This document shows positions 14,965-15,222 of a stretch of 15,222 nucleotides of DNA, in pieces. Each line of letters opens with the position of its first letter. Position 1 is the stretch's first letter. Both the position numbers and the translations under genes were made by a program. This stretch comes from Spongospora subterranea (taxonomy: Eukaryota; Endomyxa; Phytomyxea; Plasmodiophorida; Plasmodiophoridae): NCBI GenBank assembly GCA_900404475.1, contig OUQQ01000506.1, forward strand, positions 1 to 15,222, given 5' to 3'. The notes below the pieces were generated by a model, which had not been told where the DNA came from, made no database searches, and saw nothing but the letters and a program-made list of their open reading frames with translations.

Positions 14965-15222
14965 AGTCGCCGATCTTGGCCCTGACGAAGAGTTGGGTCT
15001 GTTAGCACACCCATCGCTCGACCATATGCTTCCGGACGTTGTCCCAACCGCAAAGCTCAGCTTCTTATACGACAAGGTTCCTCATGTAACTGCTGGTAGG
15101 CTGGCCTGGGTCTGACCACATGGCCATAATGAATGTGGAAGAGTGAGCTGCTTGCAGTAAACTCGAAACTCTGGATAGGCAATGTAATCGGGTGGGGGCA
15201 GGTCCCATTCGGTATGGTCGTA
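14965..15222. other. Right-end stretch, probably upstream part of the gag fragment
   Basis: Minus frames are open at the window edge (EWDLPPPDYIAYPEFRVYCK, from about 15208) and then hit a stop near 15083. I do not recognise the sequence. Its strand and position make it a candidate for the N-terminal or leader part of the gag fragment at 14800-14964, but it could be unrelated. Confidence 0.25.

Overview
The window looks like a transposon-rich piece of a eukaryotic, probably fungal, nuclear genome. There is no operon structure, no ribosome-binding-site pattern and no prokaryotic gene packing. The recognisable coding matter is almost all decayed retrotransposon: Ty3/gypsy gag-pol, a chromodomain integrase and a LINE. 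These pieces are split across frames by small indels and stops. The fungal assignment is an inference. It rests on the single intact gene, a minus-strand membrane protein resembling the fungal PaxB/Pyr4-type terpene cyclases, and on the chromodomain-type element.

Layout. 1-2080: no convincing gene; a short tandem repeat and a GTC/GAC low-complexity tract. 2081-2809 (-): intact 242-residue PaxB-like membrane protein. 2810-4550: mostly unassigned, with a weak DDE-transposase-like fragment at 3980-4234 (-). 4553-4698: short direct and inverted repeats. 4905-7540: Ty3/gypsy element A, read mainly on the plus strand but rearranged. An integrase zinc-binding domain (4905-5125) lies upstream of an inverted gag N-terminus (5410-5125, minus). 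Then come gag (5650-6092), protease (6180-6620), RT (6640-7250) and an RNase H remnant (7250-7540), all plus. 7565-9262: LINE material, mostly minus strand. It comprises an endonuclease with a GDLN motif, an RRM plus zinc-knuckle ORF1, and two further partial copies of the ORF1 segment, one of them inverted and abutting element A.

9598-11294 is a large fold-back. One copy of the 5' leader and gag start of a second Ty3/gypsy-type element (B) runs plus and continues through gag into protease. It then meets an inverted second copy of the leader and gag start. Beyond the inverted copy, on the minus strand, are a PBS-like site, a candidate LTR and the integrase C-terminus with chromodomain (11517-12115). 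This suggests two elements B in tandem around one LTR. 12085-12860 (-) is a long open frame with no recognised identity. 13290-13810 holds two copies of a roughly 268-bp tandem repeat. 14165-14295 has tRNA-like pol III promoter boxes. 14800-14964 (-) is another Ty3/gypsy gag fragment.

No element here looks autonomous: RT has YLND for YxDD, gag A has lost two zinc-knuckle cysteines, and protease B reads D-N-S for D-[ST]-G. The genes therefore do not form a working system. The window is best read as a nested and rearranged transposon graveyard around one intact, possibly biosynthetic, membrane enzyme gene.
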